DNA of 64,000 bases, taken from positions 62,001 through 126,000 of the forward strand of contig NZ_PVMZ01000014.1 of the NCBI RefSeq assembly GCF_003001815.1, read 5' to 3'. This DNA comes from Actinoplanes italicus (GTDB taxonomy: Bacteria; Actinomycetota; Actinomycetes; Mycobacteriales; Micromonosporaceae). The stretch's first letter is position 1. Every line of letters starts with the position of its first letter. Positions 16,343 to 24,938 of this stretch are shown here, in pieces. The notes below the pieces were generated by a model. It did not search any database, had not been told where the DNA came from, and was given only the letters and a program-made list of their open reading frames with translations. The position numbers and the translations under genes were made by a program.

Positions 16343-19300
16343 GCGAATACCTCGGTCAGTTCGCGCAGCGCCTCGGCCGCGGTGATGGGGTCGAGTTCAC
16401 GGATCCGGTCGTCCTGGCCCGATCGGAACCAGTGGTGTGCGGAGGACGGCGCCACGAAGAGCGCCTCGACCGTCTGGTCGCCGAGCACGTCGATAGCGCC
16501 GACGGCGATACCCGGGTCGATGGCCAGCACCAGGTGCAGACCACCCGGCACATCGCGTTCGAACCAGCCCTGCACACCGGCATCCTGTGGGCTGCCACGC
16601 CGCCAGCCGCGGCGTTCCAGCCCGAGCAGCGCGGGGGTGGTCGCCTTGCGGCCCACGAACGCGGCGGCCCGCTCCGGCGTGAGCGGTTCGACCCCGCGGC
16701 TCAGCTGCGGGAACGGCTGGAGGATCTCGTAGTCGGCGAAGACCTCCGCCCAGGCGGCCAGGTCGTCACCCAGATGCAGGGGGTGGGCGATCCCGACGGT
16801 CTCCTCGTCGCCGAGGGTCACGGTCTCGTCGGTCACGCCGGCCAGGGTGCCGTCCTCGGCCACGCGCAGCGTGGCGCCGGGCCGCCCGGTGGCGTCGAAG
16901 CGGACCCACACCAGCCGGCGGACCAGGTGCCGCAGCAGCGGGTGCCCGGCGAGGAACTGCCGGAAGGCCGCGCCGCTCCAGCGCCGCTGTCCGACCATCG
17001 CGTGTTCCAGGCGGCGTACCTGGTCGGCGGCGATCGCCCGGACGTCCTTCTTGAGGGCGGCGAAACGCTGGTAGGACTCGGGCGCCAGCACCGGGTCGTC
17101 CTGCGTGCCCGGCTTGGGCAGGGTCTTGAGCGGCTTGCCGGACGCGTCCGCGACGAACGGCTTGAGCTGCTCGTCGAACCCGACGGTGAAGGTGCGCCGG
17201 CCGTAGTCGAGGACCAGGCTGCCGGATCCGTCCAGGCCGAGGTCGGGCACCAGCCGGTCGGCCAGCTCGTCGGCGGTGAGACCCAGTTCCGCGGCCAGCT
17301 CGGCGATCTTCTCGGTGGCGCGTTCTTTCAGGCCCCGGAACTTCACCTTCTGTGCGATGCCGTTGAGGTGCATGAGGGCCAGGTCGGTGCCGATCGCGGC
17401 CAGGACGTCGAGGCCGGCGACCGCCCGGCTGTGCCCGCCCTCGCCGGGCCAGCCCCGGATCACCGGAGACAGCCGCCGGACCGTCTCGTCGTCGCCGAAC
17501 AGGCCGAGCGCGTCCAGGGCCCAGCTCTGTTTCGCGGGGTGGCCGGCCTCGCGCCACTCGGTGAACAGCGCCCACGCCAGCCCGGCGAGATCGGCCGGCT
17601 CACACTCGGTGATGACCACCGACAGACCCGGATAGACGGTGTCGAGGCGGGAGATCGCGAGCATGGTGATCACGTGCCGGGCCGCCTCGGCAGGCAGCGC
17701 GCCACGGCCGCCGGTGAGCCGGATCGGTGGGAGCAGCGCAGGGTTGGCCCAGTCCGGCAGCTGGGGCAGGACCTTGGGCAGAATCGTCAGCGGGTCGACG
17801 GCGAGGATCTCCTCCACCGCGGCGACGGTGGCGTCGCCGAATCCGGCGGCGGCGGCCCGGACCCGCTCGCCCTGCCCGTTCTCGAGCATGGCGCGCAGCG
17901 CGCCCTCGGCGTCGGACCGGGCCTGACCGATCCTGCCCACCGCGACCGGGATCAGGGCACGGGCCGCGACGTCCGGGTGCCGCGCGAGCCAGGCCAGGGC
18001 GATGGGCCGGACCGAGCGCACGCGGGCGAGCCAGCCCGCGACCAGCACCGCGGCCTCCGGGGAGGCGATCGGCGCCAGCAGGAGCGCGGCCGTGGCCGGG
18101 GATCGGCGGGCGACGTCGAGCACCGGGGGTACGGCCTCGGCTCCGTAGCGGGCGAGCAGCTCAGATCCCCAGTCGGCGGCGTCGTAGTGATAGCTGGGCT
18201 GCCACGCGCCGACCCGGGCGAGCGTCAGGTCGTCGGGTGCCCGGAGAAAGAAGTCGATCTCGTCCCAGCCGCTGGAGGCGCTGGTGCCGAGTTTCCGGAT
18301 GATCTCGGCCCAGTCGTGGGTGCCGCCGTGCCGGACCGCCCACGAGCCGTCGCCCCACCGCTCGCGCTCGCCGGGCGCCCACTCGACCCGGACCGGCACG
18401 TCCGCGGAGAGACCGGTGACGACGACCGGTTTCCGGGACACCGGGGTCAGCCAGGGCGGGGTCACCAGGATCGGCGGTACGTCGGCGGGCGCGGCCGGGC
18501 TCACGTCGCCGGCCGCCAGCACGGCATGTGCCGCGTCGATCCGGGCGGCGGCCGCCTCGGAGAGCTGTGGCCGGACCTCGTCGGCCAACTGCCGGTGCCC
18601 GGCCAGATGGCGCTGCAGGAACCGGCCGGCGGACGGCGCCTCGGCCAGCAGGCGCAGCGCGTGGGCCGGCTCACGACCGGCGGCTTCGGCGAGAGCGGCC
18701 GCCGCGTCCGGACGGCCGGTGCGTTCCAGCAGGGCGTTGAAGGCGGTGTCGCCGCCGATCGCGGACAGCATCGCCAGGAGTTTTGCCCGGCCCTTGGCGT
18801 CGAGGTGCGGCGCGTCGAGCCATCCGGCCAGGGCGGGCGCCGCGGCCGGGCCGAGCGTGGCCACAAAGGTGTGGATCCGCTCGCTCTCCGACAGTGCCGC
18901 CCAGACGTCCACCCGCCCGGCCAGGCGCAACCCCGCCTCCGGGTCGGAGACGACCGTGAGCAGGAGTCCTCGGATCCCTTCCCGGCCGCCCTTGCCGAGG
19001 ATCTCGGTGCAGATGTCACCGGCCCAGCCGGTCTCGTCCGGCGCGATCACCGAGACGACCGCACGCTGGACGAGCCCCGGCCCTCGAACGGCGGCCAGAG
19101 CCGCGACGACCTGCTCATAATCCTCGGCGGGGACCGCCACCACGGCACGCCGTAGCCGGTAGGCGAGGTGAACGGCCGTGCCGGTGAACGACGTCTCGAT
19201 GTCGGCGTCGAGCACCTTGCGGGTGATGGCACTGCTGGGCTGGTAGGACGCCAGGTGGAGGGTCGACAGCTCGGCGACGGCCGCCGCCGCGAAGGCGAGC

Positions 19301-19644
19301 CCGTGCCGGGACCGCCAGTAGTCGGCGAAGACCGTCAGCTCATCGCGCCGGTTCCACCCGAGGGGCACCGCCACGCCGCGGGCAACGACCGCGGCACCGA
19401 GCGGAGTCGCCGCCGGGTCGCCGGCGAGGTAGGCGCGACCGGCCTCGGCCAGGTCGCCCGGGGTGTTGCGGTTGCCCAGGGCACCCAGCACGTCGCCGTC
19501 GAACACGTGCAGCATCGTCTCGGCGGCCTTGACGTCGGCCGCCTTGACCTTCGGCACGGCCGCGCCGGCCGCGCGGCGTGGGAGCACGAACCGTTTCCAT
19601 CCCGCCGGCACGACGAACGTCTCGGAGCTGCGCACATCGGCCAC
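16339..19644 (-). CDS. DUF4132 protein (YehI/MolR-like), first gene of the MoxR operon
   Basis: A large 1101-residue protein whose middle part looks like alpha-helical repeats and whose C-terminal third (about 800-1101) matches the DUF4132 pattern, with VGFDEQLKPFVADASGKPLK, WSGAAFRQFLAGHPLLRHLV and GGLHLVLAIDPGIAVG. E. coli YehI has the same domain and a similar length. The GTG at 19644 has GGGGAG upstream; the frame stays open further but through non-coding-like sequence. It starts the operon, so the promoter should lie in 19645-19900. Molecular function is not established. Confidence 0.85.
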   Translation of the reverse strand: MADVRSSETFVVPAGWKRFVLPRRAAGAAVPKVKAADVKAAETMLHVFDGDVLGALGNRNTPGDLAEAGRAYLAGDPAATPLGAAVVARGVAVPLGWNRRDELTVFADYWRSRHGLAFAAAAVAELSTLHLASYQPSSAITRKVLDADIETSFTGTAVHLAYRLRRAVVAVPAEDYEQVVAALAAVRGPGLVQRAVVSVIAPDETGWAGDICTEILGKGGREGIRGLLLTVVSDPEAGLRLAGRVDVWAALSESERIHTFVATLGPAAAPALAGWLDAPHLDAKGRAKLLAMLSAIGGDTAFNALLERTGRPDAAAALAEAAGREPAHALRLLAEAPSAGRFLQRHLAGHRQLADEVRPQLSEAAAARIDAAHAVLAAGDVSPAAPADVPPILVTPPWLTPVSRKPVVVTGLSADVPVRVEWAPGERERWGDGSWAVRHGGTHDWAEIIRKLGTSASSGWDEIDFFLRAPDDLTLARVGAWQPSYHYDAADWGSELLARYGAEAVPPVLDVARRSPATAALLLAPIASPEAAVLVAGWLARVRSVRPIALAWLARHPDVAARALIPVAVGRIGQARSDAEGALRAMLENGQGERVRAAAAGFGDATVAAVEEILAVDPLTILPKVLPQLPDWANPALLPPIRLTGGRGALPAEAARHVITMLAISRLDTVYPGLSVVITECEPADLAGLAWALFTEWREAGHPAKQSWALDALGLFGDDETVRRLSPVIRGWPGEGGHSRAVAGLDVLAAIGTDLALMHLNGIAQKVKFRGLKERATEKIAELAAELGLTADELADRLVPDLGLDGSGSLVLDYGRRTFTVGFDEQLKPFVADASGKPLKTLPKPGTQDDPVLAPESYQRFAALKKDVRAIAADQVRRLEHAMVGQRRWSGAAFRQFLAGHPLLRHLVRRLVWVRFDATGRPGATLRVAEDGTLAGVTDETVTLGDEETVGIAHPLHLGDDLAAWAEVFADYEILQPFPQLSRGVEPLTPERAAAFVGRKATTPALLGLERRGWRRGSPQDAGVQGWFERDVPGGLHLVLAIDPGIAVGAIDVLGDQTVEALFVAPSSAHHWFRSGQDDRIRELDPITAAEALRELTEVFA

Positions 19645-19906
19645 CGGACCACTCCCCGACTCTCGGTTCCACCGGACGCGCAGAACCCTAGCGACCCCCA
19701 CCGACAAAACCCGGCGCGGGATCGGAAGGTATCGACGGTGATGGACTTCCCGCCGGTCATGGACGAGAGTGGGGAACATCGGTGCGGGCCGCGCAGGCGG
19801 CCGGCCCGCGCCGATGCCATCGGTGCCTCGACCTGCCGGGCTTGCGTGGTGGCGGCGGTTCGTGACAACCTCGCCGGGTGATCGCGCGTGGATGCGCGGT
19901 CCCTGA

Positions 19907-20027
19907 TTTTCGAGAGAAGTGAAGCCTGTGACCGCCGCCCGGCCCTTCGGCCGTCGCTGAGCGTTCTCCCCGCCCGCGGCGGCCCTGCGTATCCGCACGC
20001 CCTGAAACCGCAGGATTCTCTCGAAAA
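19907..20027 (+). promoter_or_regulatory. possible translational attenuator before the acetyltransferase
   Basis: TTTTCGAGAGAA (19907-19918) and TTCTCTCGAAAA (20016-20027) are perfect reverse complements. The first arm carries a purine stretch that would serve as ribosome site for a 10-codon ORF at 19928; the second arm carries the AAAAGG that lies 11 bases before the acetyltransferase ATG. Pairing of the arms would hide the downstream ribosome site. This is inference from sequence only. Confidence 0.35.
19928..19960 (+). CDS. possible 10-residue leader peptide
   Basis: GTG-initiated ORF reading VTAARPFGRR then TGA, eight bases after GAGAGAAG. It sits between the two arms of the 12-bp inverted repeat, the position expected for a leader peptide. 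A CGGCC-CTTC-GGCCG hairpin lies inside it. Too short to judge by coding bias. Confidence 0.25.
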   Translation: MTAARPFGRR

Positions 20028-20040
20028 GGCTTGATCACCA

Positions 20041-20799
20041 ATGGATCTGCGCATCCAGCGCTCCGTCGTGTCCAATCTCCGTAACCGGCCGAAGGCCATC
20101 GAGTCGGGCCCGTTCGTGGCCGGTCTCGACCCGGAGACCACCAACCCGTTCATCAACTACGCCTCGCCGGTGCCCGGCGTCCCGATCACCGCGGCCGACG
20201 TGGCCGATCTGGTCACCGCTTTCACCGCCGCGGGCCGCAAACCCCGGCTCGAGTACGTCGTCAGCTGCGCCCCGGAACTGGAGAACCTGCTGATCGCGGC
20301 CGGCTTCACCGTCGAGGAGCGCAACCAGTACCTCATCTGCACACCGCAGACACTGAGCGCGAACCCCGTACCCGATGGTCTGACTCTGGCGGAGCCCACG
20401 ACGGACCCGGACCGGGCCGCGGTGGTCGCCACGCAGAACGAGGCCTTCGGGGGTCTGGCCGATGACCGGCCGGAGGTCGCGGTGGCCCGGATCCGCCGCA
20501 CGCAGGAACGCGGTGGGATCGTGATCGGCGCCCGCACCGCCGCTGGTGAGTGGGTCGGCGGGGGCCAGACGAGCCCTCCGAACGACGGGCTCAGCGAGGT
20601 CGCCGGCATCGCGGTACGCGAGCCGTTCCGGCGGCGCGGGCTCGGCGGGGCGATCACCGCGGAGATCGCTCGCCGATTCTTCGAGCGCGGCGGTGAGATC
20701 GCCTGGCTGGAGGCATCCGGCGACGACTCGTGGCGCGTCTACGAGCGGGTCGGTTTCGTGCCGGCCGGGAATCGGCTGTACATCTCCCGACAGGTCTGA
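20041..20799 (+). CDS. GNAT-family N-acetyltransferase
   Basis: The 252-residue protein carries a GNAT domain in its C-terminal half (about 115-252): VAGIAVREPFRRRGLGGAIT contains the acetyl-CoA loop RRRGLGGA, followed by RRFFERGGEIAWLEASGDDS and VYERVGFVPAG. The N-terminal half resembles the degenerate first half of two-domain GNATs. The substrate is unknown. The ATG follows AAAAGG at 11 bases and a leader region that may regulate it. A strong hairpin terminator follows the stop. Confidence 0.87.
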   Translation: MDLRIQRSVVSNLRNRPKAIESGPFVAGLDPETTNPFINYASPVPGVPITAADVADLVTAFTAAGRKPRLEYVVSCAPELENLLIAAGFTVEERNQYLICTPQTLSANPVPDGLTLAEPTTDPDRAAVVATQNEAFGGLADDRPEVAVARIRRTQERGGIVIGARTAAGEWVGGGQTSPPNDGLSEVAGIAVREPFRRRGLGGAITAEIARRFFERGGEIAWLEASGDDSWRVYERVGFVPAGNRLYISRQV

Positions 20800-20807
20800 C
20801 GTGTGCA

Positions 20808-20845
20808 CCGCTCACGGCCGATCCCGACGGACCGGCCGTGAGCGG
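20808..20845 (+). terminator. hairpin terminator after the acetyltransferase gene
   Basis: CCGCTCACGGCCG (20808-20820) pairs with CGGCCGTGAGCGG (20833-20845), a 13-bp perfect stem with a 12-base loop, nine bases after the stop codon. It is followed by CACTTTCGG and a smaller CTTTCGG-C-CCGAAAG hairpin. No U-tract, as is usual in actinomycete terminators. Confidence 0.75.
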
Positions 20846-20925
20846 CACTTTCGGCCCGAAAGGCCACCACGACAGAGCTCTATGTTCGACCTGGCCGGGT
20901 GCCTGATGGTGCGACGATGTGGACC

Positions 20926-21987
20926 ATGACGGTCGACTACACGGTCCGGCTGCGGTTCTCCGACGAGTCGCAGGCGGCGGCAACCCACACCAACCTCTCC
21001 GCGGTACGGCTCGACGGCCGGGCGTTGTGGATCGCCGGTGACGAGACCGCGACGATCGAGCGCCTGCTCGGCGACGACCCGGAGCGGCCCACCGAGTTCG
21101 GCGACGAGGCCAGGTTCCGGCTGGCCGATTTCGTCGACCTGCCCGGCATCGACGCCGACGAGGAGGCGGACGTGGAGGGGCTGGCCCGCAACGGCCGGTT
21201 CCTGTGGGCGATCGGTTCGCACAGCCTGCGCCGCAAGCAGATCAAGGAACGTCACGACGGGCAGAAGGCGCTGCGCCGCCTTGCGCGCATCGAGGGCCAG
21301 GCGAACCGGCAGATCCTGGTCCGGCTGCCGATCACCGACGTGAACGGGGTGCCCACCCCGGTCCGCGAGATCGAGGCCGACGGGGTCCGGCACCGGGCGG
21401 CGGCTCTGAGCGTCCGCGACGACCTGCGGCGACTGCTGCGTGACGACGAGCACCTGGCGGTGTTCCTGCCGATCCCGGGCAAGGACAACGGACTCGACAT
21501 CGAGGGCATCGCGGTACGCGAGGACCGTGTCTTCCTCGGGCTGCGTGGTCCCGTGCTGCGCGGCTGGGCGTTCGTGCTGGAACTCCGGCCGTACGTGCTG
21601 GACGAGGACCCGGGACGGTTGCGGCTGCACAGGTTCGAGGACGGCAGGCCGTACCGCAAGCATGTTCTCGACCTTGATGGTCTGGGTGTGCGCGACCTCT
21701 GCCCGGACGGCGACGATCTGCTGGTGCTGGCCGGGCCGACGATGGATCTGGACGGGCCGGTACGCATCTATCGCTGGCACGGGGCCTGCCGGGCGGAAGT
21801 ACCCACGATCGTGCGGCACAACCTGCTCAGCCGGGAGATGGAGCTGACCTACGGCGAGGGCGACGACCACGCCGAGGGCCTGAGCATGCTGGGCACCGAC
21901 CGGATCCTCGTCGTCTACGACAGCCCCGCGGCGGTACGGCTCGAAGCGGACGGATCGGTCATCGCCGACGTGCTCAAACTGCCCTGA
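20926..21987 (+). CDS. DUF3616 domain protein
   Basis: A 353-residue protein matching DUF3616, thought to be a beta-propeller-like family: ADVEGLARNGRFLWAIGSHS and LDIEGIAVREDRVFLGLRGP are the two hallmark repeats, and EGDDHAEGLSMLGTDRILVV closes the set. No signal peptide, so probably cytoplasmic. The ATG at 20926 is chosen; GTG 20899 and ATG 20917 are in-frame alternatives and none has a good ribosome site. Function unknown. Confidence 0.85.
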   Translation: MTVDYTVRLRFSDESQAAATHTNLSAVRLDGRALWIAGDETATIERLLGDDPERPTEFGDEARFRLADFVDLPGIDADEEADVEGLARNGRFLWAIGSHSLRRKQIKERHDGQKALRRLARIEGQANRQILVRLPITDVNGVPTPVREIEADGVRHRAAALSVRDDLRRLLRDDEHLAVFLPIPGKDNGLDIEGIAVREDRVFLGLRGPVLRGWAFVLELRPYVLDEDPGRLRLHRFEDGRPYRKHVLDLDGLGVRDLCPDGDDLLVLAGPTMDLDGPVRIYRWHGACRAEVPTIVRHNLLSREMELTYGEGDDHAEGLSMLGTDRILVVYDSPAAVRLEADGSVIADVLKLP

Positions 21988-22021
21988 GGGAATGTCGTAC
22001 CCGAGGTCTAGCGTCGGGCGC

Positions 22022-22780
22022 ATGTCAGCCACTCCTCTCGCGCCCCTGGACCTCGTCGACGACCCCACCGGAGGCGGCTGGGACGCGTCCCTCGACCTGC
22101 TCTGGATCAGCGCCGGCCCACCGCGGCCGGGCTGGTGGTCGGCGTTGCGGGCACAGCACGGGCGCACCGGGCTGTGGCCGCTGCTGCTGGGCAGCCTCGA
22201 CGAGGGCTCACCGGAACGCCCCTGGCGCGACGGGGACGATCTGGGCGCCGACCACGTCCGCAGTGCGCCCGGCGACCACTATCCCGGTGCCCTCCTCGGT
22301 GCCTGGTGGGCTCAGTACCAGCCCGACGACGAGTCGGGGGCGAGCACCTGGCCCGGGCTGGCCCGTCGCGGTGAGCTTCAGGCCGATCCCGACGAGCGGG
22401 CCGCCGAGGCGGCCGACCTGGTCGTGATCGAGGACTGGCTCCGGGCGCCACGGCTGGGCCTGATCCCGGCCGGGCGAGGGGCGGACGCGCTGACCACCGC
22501 CGGGTGGTCCGGCCCGCTCAACTTCGAGAACGACATCGCCAAGATCTCGACAGTGCTGCGCAACTGGGAGGACCGGTTCGGCGTGCGCGTGATCGGGGCG
22601 TCCTTCGCCACCCTGTATCTGAGTGTCGCCGCGCCCCCGGTCGACGAGGAGCACGCGCTGGAGGTCGCCGCCGAGCACTACGCCTTCTGCCCGGACAACG
22701 TCGATCAGGGCTGCGGCTCCTTCGAGGACTACGCGAAACAGCTCGTCGACGCGCCGCTCTGGACCTTCTGGTGGGACTGA
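22022..22780 (+). CDS. DUF4253 domain protein
   Basis: A 252-residue protein with the DUF4253 signature in its C-terminal half: ISTVLRNWEDRFGVRVIGA, then EEHALEVAAEHYAFCPDNVD and WTFWWD at the end. DUF4253 proteins are common in actinomycetes, some near toxin-immunity genes, but no toxin is adjacent. The ATG at 22022 is preferred over ATG 21992, whose GAGGGA lies too close. It converges with the monooxygenase gene. Confidence 0.8.
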   Translation: MSATPLAPLDLVDDPTGGGWDASLDLLWISAGPPRPGWWSALRAQHGRTGLWPLLLGSLDEGSPERPWRDGDDLGADHVRSAPGDHYPGALLGAWWAQYQPDDESGASTWPGLARRGELQADPDERAAEAADLVVIEDWLRAPRLGLIPAGRGADALTTAGWSGPLNFENDIAKISTVLRNWEDRFGVRVIGASFATLYLSVAAPPVDEEHALEVAAEHYAFCPDNVDQGCGSFEDYAKQLVDAPLWTFWWD

Positions 22781-22813
22781 CCCGTCAGCGGAGACGGGAG
22801 GTGACGGACACCG

Positions 22814-24217
22814 TCATCGGGTAGCCGGGTGGGAGATCTGCTCGGGGCCCAGGAAGCCGGTGAGGGCGGTCGCCGCTGAGGAGACGGGACCGCGCCAGGC
22901 CACGTAACCGTCGGGGCGCACCAGGACCGCCTCGTCCGTGTCCGCCGCCGGGGCCGCCACGATCAGGTGCCGGCCGTACCCGGAGAGGGGTTGAGGGGTG
23001 ATCAGGACGTGCCGCCCCTCACGGAGCGCCTCGTAGAGTCGGCCACCGCCACGCAGGGCGACATCCGCGGCCCGCGGTGCCCCGGGGTAATCGATGCCGA
23101 CGCCGGAAATGGTGCCGGTGGCCCGGCGGACGACCGGCGGCAGAGCGAGCAGCACCGAGCCGGCGGCGTTGCGCAGGCCGCGAGCCACGGCCGAGCGGAT
23201 CATCGCCATCCGGATCAGGGCACCGCTGCTGCGCAGGACCAGGCGGCCGACTGGGTGACGCTCGGTCTCGTAGGTGTCCAGCAGGCCGGCCGGCGCCCAC
23301 CCGAGGATGGTGGCGGCGAGTTTCCAGGACAGGTTCGCCGCGTCCTGCAGGCCCGTGTTCATGCCCTGGCCGCCGGCCGGTGAGTGCACGTGAGCGGCGT
23401 CGCCGGCCAGGAAGACGCGGCCCACCCGGTACCTCGGGGCCTGGCGTTCATCGCTGTGGAAACGGGAGAGCCAACGCGCCTCGGTGATGCCGAAGTCGGT
23501 GCCGTGCACCCGGCGGGTGACCTCGCGCAGCTCGTCGAGCGTCACCGGGACGTCGTCGGAGACCTGGTGGCGGCGGTCCCAGGAGAAGATCCGGTACCAC
23601 CCGTCGCCGAACGGGGCGACCATGGCGAAGGCGTCGCCGACCGCGTTGACCGCCAGCACGTCCTCCGGCGGGTCGGACAGCCGCACGTCGGCCAGCATGA
23701 TCGAGGTGAGCACCGCCTTGCCGGGGAAGGGCAGGCCGAGTGCCTCGCGGACGGTGCTGTGCACGCCGTCGGTGCCGACCACGTAGTCCGCCGTGACGGT
23801 CCGCTCGCCGAACTCCAGGGTCACCCGCTCGCCGTCCTGCCGCAGGCCGGTCAGGCGCGCGTCGCGCTCGATGCGGACGCCGGCCTCGACGGCGCGGCGG
23901 GTGAGTGCGTCCTCCACCCGGTACTGCGGGGTGATCAGCAGGAACGGGTAGCGCGACGGCAACCGGGTCAGGTCGAGCCGGATCCGGTCGAACAGGCGCA
24001 GTCGCTCGACCCGGGCACCGCCGGCGACGAGGCCGTCGGCGAGGCCGCGGGCGTCGAGCAGCTCGAGGGTCCGGGCGTGGACACCGAACGCCCGGGTCAG
24101 GTTGGACGTGCCGGAACGGCGCTCGAACAGGGTGACCGGGACGCCGGCCCGGGCCAGGTCCCCGGCGAGGAGCAGGCCGGTCGGTCCGGCCCCGATGATC
24201 GCGACGGTGGTGTGCAC
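22814..24217 (-). CDS. FAD-dependent aromatic monooxygenase (PheA/TetX/RdmE-type)
   Basis: A 467-residue class A flavin hydroxylase. The dinucleotide motif is VAIIGAGPTGLLLAGDLARA (residues 5-24), the DG motif is YVVGTDGVHSTVREALGL, and GRVFLAGDAAHVHSPAGGQG is the FAD-ribityl motif. It would hydroxylate an aromatic compound, polyketide or antibiotic with NAD(P)H. The GTG at 24217 has GTGAGG upstream and the FAD motif falls at the usual distance. It is divergent from a TetR gene with two operators between them, which fits a drug- or substrate-inducible oxygenase. Confidence 0.92.
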   Translation of the reverse strand: MHTTVAIIGAGPTGLLLAGDLARAGVPVTLFERRSGTSNLTRAFGVHARTLELLDARGLADGLVAGGARVERLRLFDRIRLDLTRLPSRYPFLLITPQYRVEDALTRRAVEAGVRIERDARLTGLRQDGERVTLEFGERTVTADYVVGTDGVHSTVREALGLPFPGKAVLTSIMLADVRLSDPPEDVLAVNAVGDAFAMVAPFGDGWYRIFSWDRRHQVSDDVPVTLDELREVTRRVHGTDFGITEARWLSRFHSDERQAPRYRVGRVFLAGDAAHVHSPAGGQGMNTGLQDAANLSWKLAATILGWAPAGLLDTYETERHPVGRLVLRSSGALIRMAMIRSAVARGLRNAAGSVLLALPPVVRRATGTISGVGIDYPGAPRAADVALRGGGRLYEALREGRHVLITPQPLSGYGRHLIVAAPAADTDEAVLVRPDGYVAWRGPVSSAATALTGFLGPEQISHPATR

Positions 24218-24232
24218 GGCTGCCTCACTCTC

Positions 24233-24256
24233 GTTTGCCAACACTTGTTGGCAAAC
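24233..24256. promoter_or_regulatory. TetR operator 1 (monooxygenase side)
   Basis: GTTTGCCAACA-CT-TGTTGGCAAAC: 11-bp perfect arms around a two-base centre, 15 bases before the monooxygenase GTG on the minus strand. The position would block transcription or early elongation of that gene. The sequence is AT-rich for this genome, as expected for an operator/promoter overlap. Confidence 0.85.
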
Positions 24257-24275
24257 CATAGGCAGCATTTCAAGA

Positions 24276-24299
24276 TCGAGTCAACAGTTGTTGGCAAAC
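24276..24299. promoter_or_regulatory. TetR operator 2 (tetR side)
   Basis: CAACA-GT-TGTTGGCAAAC shares the full right arm of operator 1, but the outer left arm is degenerate. Centres of the two sites are 43 bases apart, about four helix turns. It lies 23 bases before the tetR ATG, suggesting autoregulation with lower affinity. Confidence 0.75.
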
Positions 24300-24322
24300 G
24301 CGCGTTGGCATAAACTTCGGAC

Positions 24323-24901
24323 ATGACCGCACGCCGCTCCGACGCCACCCGCGCCGCGATCCTCGCCGCCGCCCGGGAGCGCTTCGCCACCGACGGCTTC
24401 GAGCGCGCCACCATCCGCGCCATCGCCGCCGACGCCCGCATCGACCCGTCGATGGTGATGCGCTACTACGGCAACAAGGAGGCGCTCTTCGCGGCGGCCG
24501 CGGATTTCGACCTGCGGCTGCCCGACCTGGGCGACACTCCGCGCGACGAGGTCGGCGCCGCTCTGGTCCGGCACTTCCTGGAGCGCTGGGAGGACGACGA
24601 GACGCTGATGGCGCTGCTGCGGACGGCGGTCACCAAGGAGGCGGCAGCCGAGCGGATGCGCTCGATCTTCGCCGGTCAGATCGGGCCGATCGCCGCCCGC
24701 CTGTCCCCCGATCCGGCACAGGCCGCCACGCGGGCCGGGCTCGTCGCGACCCAGATGCTGGGCTTTGCCCTGTGCCGCTTCGTGCTGCGCTTACCACCGG
24801 TCGTCGCGATGCCCGCCGAGGAGGCGGTCGCCTGGTTCAGTCCGACCGTCCAGCGGTACCTGACGGGGGAAGTTGATCTATACTTTTCACACGACAGGTA
24901 G
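24323..24901 (+). CDS. TetR-family repressor
   Basis: A 192-residue TetR protein: RAAILAAARERFATDGFERA and TIRAIAADARIDPSMVMRYY form the DNA-binding domain (residues 10-55), with the recognition helix ending in YYGNKEALF. The C-terminal ligand domain is of the TetR_C type found in actinomycetes. It is divergent from the monooxygenase, and the two shared palindromes make it the obvious regulator. Short or absent 5' leader: a TTGGCATAAACT segment lies directly before the ATG. Confidence 0.92.
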   Translation: MTARRSDATRAAILAAARERFATDGFERATIRAIAADARIDPSMVMRYYGNKEALFAAAADFDLRLPDLGDTPRDEVGAALVRHFLERWEDDETLMALLRTAVTKEAAAERMRSIFAGQIGPIAARLSPDPAQAATRAGLVATQMLGFALCRFVLRLPPVVAMPAEEAVAWFSPTVQRYLTGEVDLYFSHDR

Positions 24902-24925
24902 TCGTTTGATAGGTTGTCAAAGCGC

Positions 24926-24931
24926 TATAGT
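24926..24931 (+). promoter_or_regulatory. -10 box of a leaderless promoter
   Basis: TATAGT followed by seven bases and then the ATG at 24939, the spacing seen when transcription starts at the first base of the start codon. There is no Shine-Dalgarno. TTTGATAGGTTGTCAAA, a 5-bp inverted repeat with a 7-base spacer, lies just upstream at 24905-24921 and could be an operator. Confidence 0.55.
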
Positions 24932-24938
24932 CGCTTGC

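Larger units (their letters stand above)
19645..20040. other. 396-base divergent spacer, non-coding apart from a possible leader peptide
   Basis: Separates the five-gene MoxR operon (minus) from an acetyltransferase gene (plus). Open frames here lack support as genes. Near 19907-20027 there is a 12-bp perfect inverted repeat enclosing a 10-codon ORF. The operon promoter is expected in the left half, but I see no convincing -10/-35 pair. Confidence 0.6.
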
